Below, in pieces: positions 28,301 to 36,825 of a stretch of DNA of 64,000 nt (position 1 is the stretch's first letter; each line of letters starts with the position of its first letter). The DNA comes from Roseomonas gilardii. GTDB taxonomy: Bacteria > Pseudomonadota > Alphaproteobacteria > Acetobacterales > Acetobacteraceae. The translations under genes and the position numbers were made by a program. The notes below the pieces were generated by a model. It searched no databases and had not been told where the DNA came from. It was given only the letters and a program-made list of their open reading frames with translations. Location of the stretch: contig NZ_CP015584.1 of NCBI RefSeq assembly GCF_001941945.1, positions 434,001 to 498,000 of the forward strand, written 5' to 3'.

Positions 28301-28382
28301 TGTCAACATTTTTAAGGGAAGGAACGCTATTTTCTCGGGATATCCCGAAACAACCATTGATTTTGGGGGATAAATGTCAACA
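28301..28382. promoter_or_regulatory. Divergent control region with palindromes
   Basis: An AT-rich region lies between tctB and the plus-strand lyase gene. TCGGGATATCCCGA (28335-28348) is a perfect 14-bp palindrome. TGTCAACA occurs at 28301-28308 and again at 28375-28382. With flanks, the copies read ATGTGTCAACATTT and AAATGTCAACACA; each has a GT-nn-AC core like FadR-type GntR half sites. These are candidate binding sites for the GntR protein of this cluster. Confidence 0.5.
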
Positions 28383-28417
28383 CAATGGCCGAAGGAGCTA
28401 TATGGGAGGCTTGGGCC

Positions 28418-29386
28418 ATGCATTTGCGCGAGACCGTCGTCCAGGGGCGGATGAGCACGGAACTGCGCCGCCAGCTCCGCGAGGATCCACGTCCGCTGCC
28501 ATGGATCTCCGGAGCAACGCCACATCACGCGCAACTGGCCGAAGCGGCCGGGTTCCGCCTGTTCGGCATCTCCGGGTCTCAGGCGTCAGCCCATATCCTG
28601 GGGATGCCCGACGCCGGGCTGATGACCCTGACGGAGGTGGCCGAGAACATTCGCCGCGTCTGCCAAGCGGTGACCATCCCGGTCATTGCTGATTGTGAAA
28701 CGGGCTTCGGCAACGTGGTCAACACCACCCGGGCGGTGCACGAGTTCATCATCGCCGGTGCCGCCGGTTTCTTCCTGGAGGATCAGTCTTTCCCGAAGCG
28801 CTGTGGCTTCACGAAGGGTGTCGAGGTCATCCCGATCCCGGAAGCCGTGGCGAAGTACCGCGCGGCCTGCGCGGCGCGGGATAGGCTGGATCCAGATGTC
28901 GTCGTGATCGCCCGCACCGATTCCCGCGCCGCGGTTGGTGGCAGCGTGGACGAGGTCCTGCGGCGCTGCGAGGCCTATCTGCAGGCCGGGGTGGATATGT
29001 TGATGGTGATGGCGCTGCAGAGTCGCGAAGAGATGCGGCGTGTGGTGGAGGCGTTCCCGGGTACCGATATCTACATCAATGCGAGCTCCGTCCGGCCGCC
29101 CCTGACGCATACGGAGTATCGAGAGATGGGCGTTGCGACCTACAACGTCTCCATTTCCAAGGTGGCGCAGATCATGATGCAGCGATTCCTGTCCGATTAT
29201 CGCGAACGGGGCGCCGATGCGTTCAATGACTTCATGGCAGATGCCAAGGCCAGGCCACAGGACACCTTCGCCTATCTGGAGCTGACTGGTTTTCCGGCGG
29301 TCCTCGAACTGGAGAAGCGATTCCTGCCCCCTGACCAGCTCAGCAAGTACGAGCTTTCCCTGGGAGAGTATGATCCCAGAACCTGA
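28418..29386 (+). CDS. Isocitrate lyase/PEP mutase superfamily protein, second copy
   Basis: The protein is 322 residues from ATG 28418 (GGGAGG 8 nt upstream); ATG 28385 and 28451 are alternatives. Family blocks: DCETGFGNVVNTTRAVHEFI (Mg-binding), DQSFPKRCGFTKG (catalytic-loop Cys129, KRCGF instead of KRCGH) and VVIARTDSRA. It shares only the fold with the lyase gene at 25280-26179, so it is not a recent duplicate. It is divergent from tctB and shares its control region. It probably acts on the same imported acid or a downstream intermediate. Confidence 0.85.
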   Translation: MHLRETVVQGRMSTELRRQLREDPRPLPWISGATPHHAQLAEAAGFRLFGISGSQASAHILGMPDAGLMTLTEVAENIRRVCQAVTIPVIADCETGFGNVVNTTRAVHEFIIAGAAGFFLEDQSFPKRCGFTKGVEVIPIPEAVAKYRAACAARDRLDPDVVVIARTDSRAAVGGSVDEVLRRCEAYLQAGVDMLMVMALQSREEMRRVVEAFPGTDIYINASSVRPPLTHTEYREMGVATYNVSISKVAQIMMQRFLSDYRERGADAFNDFMADAKARPQDTFAYLELTGFPAVLELEKRFLPPDQLSKYELSLGEYDPRT

Positions 29387-29841
29387 ACTGCGCCCAGATC
29401 ACCATAGGCCCTGAGCAACATTCTGGCGTTCCCTTTCCAAACCAGACGGAGCCACCTTATGTCGGGAATATGAAGCCGGTCCGTCGGGATATCGATTAGC
29501 GGACGGTAGCATGCCGCCCTGGGCACCGCGCCGGTCTGGCCCGCAACCGACCCCGCTGGCCGAAGCCGGGATCGTGTACGAGGTGACGGGGAGGAGGAGC
29601 TTCAGGGCTTTTGGAGCGAGTTAGAGCTTGCTCGTTTCGATTGTGCCGGTCATGCCCATGGCACTGATGCTGCCCCGCAATCGGCGCTGATCGTTTCTCA
29701 CGGAAAATCCCGTTGGACTGCCTCCATGATCATCGCACGCACCCTTTGGTCTTGCTGGCCGCAAGGGATTATGGTCTTTCGCCCTGCACTTCAGCGGTAA
29801 GTAGCAGGCAACGCCCATCCACCATCCGTATTCACGCAGCA
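29387..29841. other. 455-bp intergenic stretch
   Basis: It lies between converging genes. No protein family, terminator hairpin with T-run or RNA gene could be supported. The base composition is slightly less GC-rich than the coding DNA on either side. Confidence 0.5.
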
Positions 29842-31875
29842 TCACTGGAGTTCAGGAATCCAGGCCTCTACCAGCGTTCCGCTTGGCTTAGCTTCCTGAA
29901 TGTTGAGCCAACCACGGAGCTGCCGAATCCGCTCTGACATACCATAAATTCCGATCCCAAACTCAATGACAGCACTATTACCAGAGTCATGCATCGCAAC
30001 CGGGTGCGGCAGTCCTTGTCCATTGTCCTTCACGCGCAGGAGCAATCCTCCAGCCTCCGAGTTCAAGGCGATACGGACAGCTGAACAACCGGAATGCCGG
30101 ATCGCGTTCGACAGAGCTTCCTGAGCTATTCGGAACAAGGCGAGCTCGATCTCCGGAGCTGGTCGTGCGGCGCTGACATTGTCATCGACGAACACATCGA
30201 TGGCAATGTCAGCCTGTCGCGCTAAACGTCCCGAGTACCAGCCGAGTGCCGCACCAAGTCCCCGCTCCTCCAGGAGCGGAGGGTGCAGGACGTAGGCGAT
30301 GGTACGAATTTCCTGCTGGCTACGCTCGATCAATTCCTGCGCATCCGAGATATGGACTGTCGGGGACGGGACAGCCGCTTGTGCCCTTGCCAGGTACATG
30401 CTGGCTGCGGACAAGAGTTGCGCCGTACTGTCATGCAGGTCTCGGGCGATACGTCGCCGTTCGCTATCCTGCGCCGCCAGCAGCTGGGCACCAATTCGGC
30501 GTAGGTTTGATTTGGCCTGGGCAATTTCCGTGACATCTCGGATAGAGACGAAAACCGATGCCCTCTGTGCAGAAAGGCGAATCTCGTAGTTGCGGATTTT
30601 CCCCTCCTCGCGCACTTGCCGTAGGCAGCGGCGCGTGTGTCCCGGGGGTAGCTGTTGGTCAAGGCAGCGACGCAGCAGGGTCGCACGTTCCTCATCCATT
30701 TGATCCCAATCCAGGTTCCGCCGGCGCATATGCGACACATGCATGAACTGGAGGAAGGTACGGTTCGTGGCCTCGAGGTAAATGGCTCCGCCTGATGCGA
30801 TACGAAGGATGCACAGCGCGTCCGCCGACTGGTCCCAGAACCTGTTGAGTTGCTGCTCTGTCACAGCATGCCGCTCCAACGCGACACGCAGGGCCGTCGT
30901 CAGTCCTTGGACCGAGGCCAGTATCTCCCTTCTGACCACCACGAGGCCAAGGTCGGCAGCATAGGCCGCAATGAGCCCGGCTGTGGCCAAGGCTGCCAGC
31001 AACATGACAAGGCGCAACGTAGGATCGAATCGGTTCATCTGGACAAAGCTGATCCATTGGGTCGCACTCGAACGATGAAGCACAGCTTCGTGGATACGCA
31101 GTCCATGGCGGCGGATCAGCAAGCGCTGCTTGTCCTGGCGCGTGGCGGTCTCGAAGATGAGGCCCGCTACAGCCGCATCTGCGGACCGCACTTCCGGGCC
31201 ACCGGAGTTCGCGATGTTCTTGCCTTGCCAATCGATGATTCCACCGGACCAGGATGCCGGAAAGCGAATATCGGGCAGAATGTTGACAAAAGCCGATTGC
31301 CGAATAGCCTCCAGCAAGCCGTAGTGGCGGTCTCCGGTGGCGGAAACAGGCGTCGTCACGTAAATGGCATAGGTTTGCGCAACAGGAGCCCACTGAAGGC
31401 TTCCAATGATTGTGTGACCGTTGCGGATGAACTTGCTGATGAATTCCTTTGCTTCCGGCCTGCTCGCAGTCACATCTGGCAGATCAGGATAGCCATAAGG
31501 ACGAAGTGTGTTGATCAGGACTTTCCTAGTCTGGTCATACACGATGAACCAGCTTTCCTCCGAGTGAGGTATGTCTCGTAGCTGTGTATCGAACTCGGCA
31601 AAATGCTCCTGGCGCAGACTCTCCAGCTTTGAAAGCACTTCCACCCGCGTTCGGCTTGCCAGGATCACACGTTCAGCAGCGGCACTGACATCACGTGCGA
31701 TCATGCCGGCCTGCTCATAGTACCGGCTTTCATCGGATAGGTGCCGTGCCGCAAGATGGAAACCGATAGCTGCCACAGCAATCGTGATGGCCAGTGCGAC
31801 ACAGACGCGGGTCCGCTTGGCACGGACACCTTGGTACAGGCGGCTCGCCGGGCGTGACAGGGCTTCCTCGCTCAT
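29842..31875 (-). CDS. NarX/UhpB-type sensor histidine kinase
   Basis: The protein is 677 residues. A membrane segment (about residues 25-45) is followed by a 240-residue periplasmic sensor domain, a second membrane segment (about 280-305) and a PAS-like domain (about 345-460: FWDQSADALCILRIASGGAI). The HisKA_3 box RRRIARDLHDSTAQLLSA has His481 as phospho-acceptor. A HATPase domain has AQEALSNAIRHS and VKDNGQGLP. It should autophosphorylate on an envelope signal and pass phosphate to the divergent NarL-type regulator. The ligand is unknown. Confidence 0.92.
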   Translation of the reverse strand: MSEEALSRPASRLYQGVRAKRTRVCVALAITIAVAAIGFHLAARHLSDESRYYEQAGMIARDVSAAAERVILASRTRVEVLSKLESLRQEHFAEFDTQLRDIPHSEESWFIVYDQTRKVLINTLRPYGYPDLPDVTASRPEAKEFISKFIRNGHTIIGSLQWAPVAQTYAIYVTTPVSATGDRHYGLLEAIRQSAFVNILPDIRFPASWSGGIIDWQGKNIANSGGPEVRSADAAVAGLIFETATRQDKQRLLIRRHGLRIHEAVLHRSSATQWISFVQMNRFDPTLRLVMLLAALATAGLIAAYAADLGLVVVRREILASVQGLTTALRVALERHAVTEQQLNRFWDQSADALCILRIASGGAIYLEATNRTFLQFMHVSHMRRRNLDWDQMDEERATLLRRCLDQQLPPGHTRRCLRQVREEGKIRNYEIRLSAQRASVFVSIRDVTEIAQAKSNLRRIGAQLLAAQDSERRRIARDLHDSTAQLLSAASMYLARAQAAVPSPTVHISDAQELIERSQQEIRTIAYVLHPPLLEERGLGAALGWYSGRLARQADIAIDVFVDDNVSAARPAPEIELALFRIAQEALSNAIRHSGCSAVRIALNSEAGGLLLRVKDNGQGLPHPVAMHDSGNSAVIEFGIGIYGMSERIRQLRGWLNIQEAKPSGTLVEAWIPELQ

Positions 31876-32064
31876 GTCACTGTTTCCGTATTGTCGAAGC
31901 CGTGGTCAGATCTGGAAGGGGCGGATGCTACGCACCCAAGGCAGAAAATCACCTTTCCGTGTGTGTTCTGCTTTATCTCGAAAGTTGGCTTCTTCTGGTC
32001 TCTCCCGTCCCGGCACGGCAATTCGACCTCCGACTGATCACTCAGGTGTCTTCCCGCACCTTCT

Positions 32065-32097
32065 CAGGGTTTTACCGGATTTCAGACTAGGTAAAAC
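32065..32097. promoter_or_regulatory. Inverted GTTTTACC/GGTAAAAC pair
   Basis: CAGGGTTTTACC (32065-32076) is followed after 13 bases by GGTAAAAC (32090-32097), giving GTTTTACC-N13-GGTAAAAC. It lies in the kinase/regulator intergenic region. The 12-mer is found again, inverted, just after the regulator gene. It is a candidate binding site of the response regulator (autoregulation). Confidence 0.55.
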
Positions 32098-32236
32098 GAT
32101 TCAAAACTGCAAAGACTTCCTTGCGGCTCTTCCAGGGGGAGTTCAGGGCTCGAAAGCGTTCGGAAATGACGTCCAAAACAGGGGGGCTGCCTTCACTCCT
32201 GCCAAGATTGGAGAAACGCTGACAGGGAGAGCGCAT

Positions 32237-32899
32237 GTGGAGAGATCAAAGCCGGTGCGTATCCTGGTGGCCGATGACCACGATGTGGTGCGGCACGGAT
32301 TACGTGCATTGATCGAGGCACAACCGGGCTGGGAGGTTTGCGGCGAAGCGACGAACGGGCAGGACGCGACGGAGATGGCGAAAGATCTCACGCCTGACAT
32401 CGCTATCCTTGACGTCTTCATGCCGCTGCTGAACGGACTGGAGGCAACGCGGCTGATCCGCAAGGTCTCGCCTGGCACCGAGGTTCTGATCTTCACCATG
32501 CACGAGAGCGAGCAGTTGATTCGCGAAGTTCTTGCCGCTGGTGCCAGAGGCTATTTGCTGAAATCCGACACAGGGCGCTCGCTGGTCGCTGCGGTCGAGG
32601 CCTTGGCTTCGCATCGACCCTATTTCAACTGGAAAGTCAACGAAACCATCCTGGAAGGCTTTCTCCGGGCGACGCCGACTGATGGAACAGTCGGCACACA
32701 GGAGGTGCTGACAGCCCGAGAGCGCGAGATCGTGCAGCTGCTCGCGGAGGGAATGCGGACCAGGGAGATGGCGGCACGGCTGGGGGTCAGCGTCAAGACA
32801 ATCGAGACCCATCGTGCTGCGGTAATGCGCAAGCTCGGTGTCCACTCGGTGGTCGACCTGGTGCATTATGCACTGCGCAATAAGATCATCTCGATCTGA
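32237..32899 (+). CDS. NarL/FixJ-type response regulator
   Basis: The protein is 220 residues from GTG 32237, preceded by AGGGAGA; the longer open frame upstream is intergenic. The receiver domain has the acidic pair in LVADDHD, phospho-Asp59 in AILDVFMP and Lys in YLLKSD. The C-terminal LuxR-type helix-turn-helix is LTAREREIVQLLAEGMRTRE, then SVKTIETHRAAVMRKLGV. It is divergent from its kinase partner and lies directly upstream of the sulfatase/MoxR run. Confidence 0.95.
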   Translation: MERSKPVRILVADDHDVVRHGLRALIEAQPGWEVCGEATNGQDATEMAKDLTPDIAILDVFMPLLNGLEATRLIRKVSPGTEVLIFTMHESEQLIREVLAAGARGYLLKSDTGRSLVAAVEALASHRPYFNWKVNETILEGFLRATPTDGTVGTQEVLTAREREIVQLLAEGMRTREMAARLGVSVKTIETHRAAVMRKLGVHSVVDLVHYALRNKIISI

Positions 32900-32901
32900 T
32901 C

Positions 32902-32916
32902 CAGGGTAAAACCCTG
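32902..32916. promoter_or_regulatory. Candidate response-regulator site before the large operon
   Basis: CAGGGTAAAACCCTG is a 15-bp inverted repeat 2 bp after the regulator stop. Its right 12 bases (GGTAAAACCCTG) are the exact reverse complement of CAGGGTTTTACC at 32065-32076. It lies about 160 bp before the first gene of the following operon. It has no T-run, so it is not a good terminator. Confidence 0.55.
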
Positions 32917-32940
32917 ATACGAGAATACGGCGATTTTTCT

Positions 32941-32953
32941 CGATGAATCATCG
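32941..32953. promoter_or_regulatory. CGATGA-A-TCATCG palindrome
   Basis: A perfect 6-1-6 inverted repeat lies in an AT-rich patch (GATTTTTCTC just before, AAAAG just after) between the response regulator and the outer-membrane protein gene. It probably belongs to the promoter of the downstream run. Which protein would bind is unknown. Confidence 0.35.
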
Positions 32954-33074
32954 AAAAGCCTGATCGCATTCCGCCTGCGACGTCCTCTAGATCTTTCCGT
33001 GTCCGACACAGCATCCCGTCTCGCGGGATGGGGCACCAAAGGATCGTCCAGACGAAAGGATGGAGTGGTTCGCC

Positions 33075-34028
33075 ATGCTGCTGAAAGACCGTTCCTGGCG
33101 TCCGGATCTGTGTGTCCTCACCATCGTGCTCCTCGGCTCCGCTGTTCAAGGAGGCCGTGAGGCCTATGCCACCGAGGGCGGCTTCGGTCATTATGTCATC
33201 GGCGCCTTCGGCGCGCCGGCCGCAGGCGTCGTCCCGCCGGAGCCGGGCGTCTACTGGCTCAACACCAACGTCTACTATTCCGGCTCCGCCAGCCGGTCGC
33301 TGTCGGTGCCGATCGGCCGGACCCTCTCCGCCGGGCTTAAGATCGAACTGTTCAGCACGAGCTTCGGTGCCGTCTATATCCCCAGGCTCGATCTCGGCCC
33401 GTTCACCGTTGGCTTCAGTATCAACATCCCGGTCGGCTTCGTCTGGGCCGAGGCCTTCGCGGGAGCGCGCAACCTGCGCCAGAGCGTGTCCGGCCTGGGC
33501 GATGTCGTGCTGACGCCGTTCATGCTGGGCTATCATAACGGCAGCCATTTCGCGCAGGCACGGCTCGACGTCTTCGCCCCTACGGGCGAATACGACGCGG
33601 ACGACATCGCGGTGGTCGGCCTGAACTACTGGACCTTCACGCCGACGCTCGCCTACAGCTACATCCGCCCTGGCCTTGATGTTTCCGTCAACGGCGGCAT
33701 CGACTTCAACACCCGCAACACCAAGACGGACTACACCAGCGGGACCGTGACACATCTCGACGCCTCCGTCACGCTGGACGTGGGGGGCGGCTTCGGCCTC
33801 GGCGTCTTCGGCGCCGCCCTGTACCAGATCAGCGACGATCGCGGCGGCCTGGCCAACCGGCTCGACGGCTTCCGCGGCCGCTCCTTCTCGGTCGGGCCGC
33901 TGGCCCGCTACGCCTTCCAGCTCGGCAATGCGCACATCAACGCGAACCTGAACTGGGCGCCGGAATTCGGCGTCCGCAACCGGCCCGAGGGTGGGGCCGT
34001 CTACTTCCGACTGTCGGGCGTGTTCTGA
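33075..34028 (+). CDS. Phenol_MetA_deg-type outer-membrane protein
   Basis: The protein is 317 residues from ATG 33075 (GGAG 9 nt upstream); ATG 33060 has no spaced site. A signal peptide (LCVLTIVLLGSAVQ) ends near AYATEGG. After that come alternating aromatic and small residues of a beta-barrel, with the family blocks GFSINIPVG, LGDVVLTPFMLGYH, DVFAPTGEYDADD and YWTFTPTLAYSYI, ending in aromatic VF. The family name comes from a phenol-degradation operon, but members are general outer-membrane channels. First gene of the run. Confidence 0.85.
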   Translation: MLLKDRSWRPDLCVLTIVLLGSAVQGGREAYATEGGFGHYVIGAFGAPAAGVVPPEPGVYWLNTNVYYSGSASRSLSVPIGRTLSAGLKIELFSTSFGAVYIPRLDLGPFTVGFSINIPVGFVWAEAFAGARNLRQSVSGLGDVVLTPFMLGYHNGSHFAQARLDVFAPTGEYDADDIAVVGLNYWTFTPTLAYSYIRPGLDVSVNGGIDFNTRNTKTDYTSGTVTHLDASVTLDVGGGFGLGVFGAALYQISDDRGGLANRLDGFRGRSFSVGPLARYAFQLGNAHINANLNWAPEFGVRNRPEGGAVYFRLSGVF

Positions 34029-34064
34029 ATGCCGCGCCGGGAAGGCGAGGCAAGGGAGGAGGCC

Positions 34065-34853
34065 GTGGGTGGCAACGACATCCGCATGATCCGGCCCGAT
34101 GGGATCGGCCTGCATCGCCGGCGCGTCCTGGCATCCGCCGCCGGGCTCGTCATGGCGGGCGCGGGCGGCCGGTCCCTCGCCCAGCCCGTTCCGGACGGCC
34201 TGGCCCCGGAGGCGGAGGCGCTGCTCCGCCGCATGTCGGAAAGCCTGTCCCGCGCCGCCACCCTCGCCGTGGACTGTACCTCCCTGCGCGAGGTGCGGCT
34301 GGCCGACGGGCGGGTGGCGACGCTGATCTCCGACCTGACGCTCGCGCTGCACCGGCCGAACCGGCTGCGGGCCGACCTGCGCGGCGACGCGGTGCTGGCC
34401 GATGTCTACTATGACGGGCGACAGGTGGCGGTGCACGCCGTCGCCCAGGGCGCCTTCGCGCGCATGGACGCGCCGCCGACGATCGACGGGCTGACCACCT
34501 TGCTGCAGGAGCGGCTGCGGCTACCGCTCGACATCGGGCTGCTGCTCGGCACCGATCCCTATGCGAGACTGGCCGAGGGGACTTCCGGCGCGGTCGTCTC
34601 GCCCTCCGAGGTCTCCGGCCGGCCCGTCTGGCACCTGCTGCTGCGCAGCGGCGAGGTGGACTGGGAGATCTGGCTGGACCAGACGCCGGCGGCGCTGCCG
34701 CTGCTGGCCGCGGTGCGGCGCGGCGGGCTTCGTACGGTGATGCGCTTCGACGAGTGGCGCCTGGGGCCGCAGATCGCGGACAGCCTGTTCCGCTTCACCC
34801 CGCCGCCCGGCGCGCGGGAGATCCCCTTCGTGATCCAGGGAGGGCAGCCATGA
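34065..34853 (+). CDS. DUF2092 periplasmic protein
   Basis: The protein is 262 residues from GTG 34065 (GGAGG 5 nt upstream). ATG 34029, which directly follows the previous stop, is an alternative. It has a twin-Arg-like leader (HRRRVLASAAGLVMAGAG). The mature part has LRRMSESLSRAATLAVDCTS, RPNRLRADLRGD and a C-terminal half that resembles the LolA-type open beta-barrel fold (LDIGLLLGTDPY, RSGEVDWEIWLD). DUF2092 proteins are predicted periplasmic and of unknown function. Its ATGA stop overlaps the next gene. Confidence 0.85.
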   Translation: MGGNDIRMIRPDGIGLHRRRVLASAAGLVMAGAGGRSLAQPVPDGLAPEAEALLRRMSESLSRAATLAVDCTSLREVRLADGRVATLISDLTLALHRPNRLRADLRGDAVLADVYYDGRQVAVHAVAQGAFARMDAPPTIDGLTTLLQERLRLPLDIGLLLGTDPYARLAEGTSGAVVSPSEVSGRPVWHLLLRSGEVDWEIWLDQTPAALPLLAAVRRGGLRTVMRFDEWRLGPQIADSLFRFTPPPGAREIPFVIQGGQP

Positions 34854-35935
34854 CCTGCCGACCCTTCGGCCTTCTCTCCCTGGCGCTCGGGATCGGCCTG
34901 GCCGCTTCCGCCCAGGCGCGGCTGGGCGGGGGCGGCTTCCATGGCGGAGGAGGCTTCCACGGCGGCTTCGCGGGCGGCGGGTTCCACCCGCCAGCCGGTG
35001 GCTTCCATCCTCCCGCGGGGGGGTTCCACCCACCGGCCGGCAACTTCCATCCCCAGGCCGGTGGCTTCCACCCTCCAGCCGGCGGCATTCATACCGGCGC
35101 ACAGCACCCGCTGCCGCATGCCGGGGAACGACCGGCACGCCAGCGGCCGCAACGGGCTGGCCGGGCGCCCGATATCCAGCGCCAGCGCGTGTCGCAGCGC
35201 CAGGAAATCCGCGGCGGCAACCGGGTGACGGTGAATGCCGGCAACACCGTCGTGGCCGGGCGCGGCAACCGCCCCGGGCTGCACCCCGGCGGTGGGGCCC
35301 CGCGCCTGCCCCGCGGCGCCGGCTTCGCCCCGCATGGGCCACCCCCGCGGCCGCCTCCCGGGCCGGGCTTCCGCCCGCCGCCTCCACCGGTCGGCGGCTG
35401 GAGCTATCCCGTCTATGTCGATGGCGGCTGGGATGCCGGCAATGCCATCGTCGGCGGGCTGGTGGCCGGCGCCGCGGCCGGGCTGGTGACGGGGGCGATC
35501 GTCGACGCCACCCGGCCGGCCACGACCGCGCCGACCACCGTGGTGGTGCAGGAGCCCTCGGGCAGCAGCACGACCGCGGCGGGACGGCAGGCCGCCGACC
35601 AGGCGCAGCAGGCGGCCCGCCAGGCCCAGGGTGCCGCCAGCCAGGCCCAAGGCGCTGCCAACCAAGCCCAGGGATCGGCGCAGCGGGCGCAGGATGCCGT
35701 CGCCGACGCGGCCCAGGTCTCGGAAGGAGCCCAGCCGGCGCCCGCTGCGGCCCAGCCTCCCCTGCCACCGGGGGTGCGCTACGCCTACGGCACCCGCTTC
35801 GCGGAGCCGCTCGCCGACTGCAGCGAGACGAAGCGGGGACCGATCACCTTCGACCGCTGCGGCCAGGACTGGCTGCAGCCCGTGATGCAGGGCGGCACGG
35901 TGAGCTGGGTGGCGGTGCCGCCACCGGGTGGCTGA
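34850..35935 (+). CDS. Gly/His/Pro-rich secreted protein
   Basis: The protein is 361 residues with an ATGA overlap to the DUF2092 gene. A signal peptide (FGLLSLALGIGLAASAQA) is followed by a low-complexity part with five GGFHPPA-like repeats (residues about 42-80), rich in His that could bind metal. A Gln/Ala-rich coiled stretch (residues about 245-285, AARQAQGAASQAQGAANQAQ) follows. The C-terminus has two Cys in CSETKRGPITFDRCGQDWL, then WVAVPPP, resembling a small surface domain seen at the end of other proteobacterial exported proteins. Function unknown. Confidence 0.8.
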   Translation: MTCRPFGLLSLALGIGLAASAQARLGGGGFHGGGGFHGGFAGGGFHPPAGGFHPPAGGFHPPAGNFHPQAGGFHPPAGGIHTGAQHPLPHAGERPARQRPQRAGRAPDIQRQRVSQRQEIRGGNRVTVNAGNTVVAGRGNRPGLHPGGGAPRLPRGAGFAPHGPPPRPPPGPGFRPPPPPVGGWSYPVYVDGGWDAGNAIVGGLVAGAAAGLVTGAIVDATRPATTAPTTVVVQEPSGSSTTAAGRQAADQAQQAARQAQGAASQAQGAANQAQGSAQRAQDAVADAAQVSEGAQPAPAAAQPPLPPGVRYAYGTRFAEPLADCSETKRGPITFDRCGQDWLQPVMQGGTVSWVAVPPPGG

Positions 35936-35975
35936 CGCCATGCGCCCCCGGCAAGGCCCAGCGAGGAGCAATCTC

Positions 35976-36809
35976 ATGCGCTGCCACCCCGTCCGGCGCA
36001 CGGCCATCCTGCTGGCCGCCCTGTGCCCCGCCCTGCTGCCCGGCACCGCGCGGTCGCAGATGCGCCCCCCCTCGGAAACTAGCCAGAGCGCGGAGGCGCT
36101 GGCGAAGCAGGTGGCCGACCCGATCGCCAACCTCATCAGCGTGCCATTGCAGAACAACATGGATTTCGGCAACGGCCCGAAGAACGCGCTGCAGAACACG
36201 TTGAATGTGCAGCCCGTCATCCCCGTCGCGCTCGGCGGCGGCTGGAGCGTCATCACCCGCACGATCCTGCCCGTCATCTACCACGGCAGCACCGTCACAG
36301 GGGACGAGTACCGCACCGGCCTGGGCGATACGAGCTTCAGTGCCTTCTTCGTCCCGCCGACCGCGCCCGGCGCACCGAAGTTCGGCTTCGGCCCGGTCAT
36401 CCACATCCCGACGGCGACGGACGACCAGCTCGGCAACCGCCGCTGGGGCGCCGGCCCCACCGGCATCTATGTCCAGGAGACGGCGCAGTGGACCTTTGGT
36501 GTGCTGGCCTCGCACCTCTGGTCCTTCGGGGCATCGCGTGAGCGGCCGGAAATGAACCTCACCGCGGTGCAACCCTTCGTGGCACGGCATTTCGAGGGCG
36601 GCTTCACCCTGACCGTGACCAGCGAGACCGCCTACGACTGGACCACGCGACAGTTCACCGTACCGCTGAACGTCACGGCCTCGCAGATCGTGAAGATCGG
36701 CCGGATGCCGGTCAGCCTCTTCTTCGGACCACGTATCTACCTCCAGCGGCCGAGCCAGGGACCCGACTGGGGCCTGCGCTTCGGCGTGCAGTTCCTCTTC
36801 CCGACCTGA
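35976..36809 (+). CDS. Outer-membrane protein of the family annotated 'neuromedin U'
   Basis: The protein is 277 residues from ATG 35976, with GAGGAG upstream. A signal peptide (ILLAALCPALLPGTARSQ) is followed by EALAKQVADPIANLISVPLQ, QPVIPVALGGGWSVITRTIL and LPVIYHG. This is the typical start of the proteobacterial beta-barrel family misnamed neuromedin U, related to Phenol_MetA_deg. It ends FGVQFLFPT. It is the second barrel in the run and is 17 bp from the FGE gene. Confidence 0.85.
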   Translation: MRCHPVRRTAILLAALCPALLPGTARSQMRPPSETSQSAEALAKQVADPIANLISVPLQNNMDFGNGPKNALQNTLNVQPVIPVALGGGWSVITRTILPVIYHGSTVTGDEYRTGLGDTSFSAFFVPPTAPGAPKFGFGPVIHIPTATDDQLGNRRWGAGPTGIYVQETAQWTFGVLASHLWSFGASRERPEMNLTAVQPFVARHFEGGFTLTVTSETAYDWTTRQFTVPLNVTASQIVKIGRMPVSLFFGPRIYLQRPSQGPDWGLRFGVQFLFPT

Positions 36810-36825
36810 ACCGAAGGAGCGGCCC

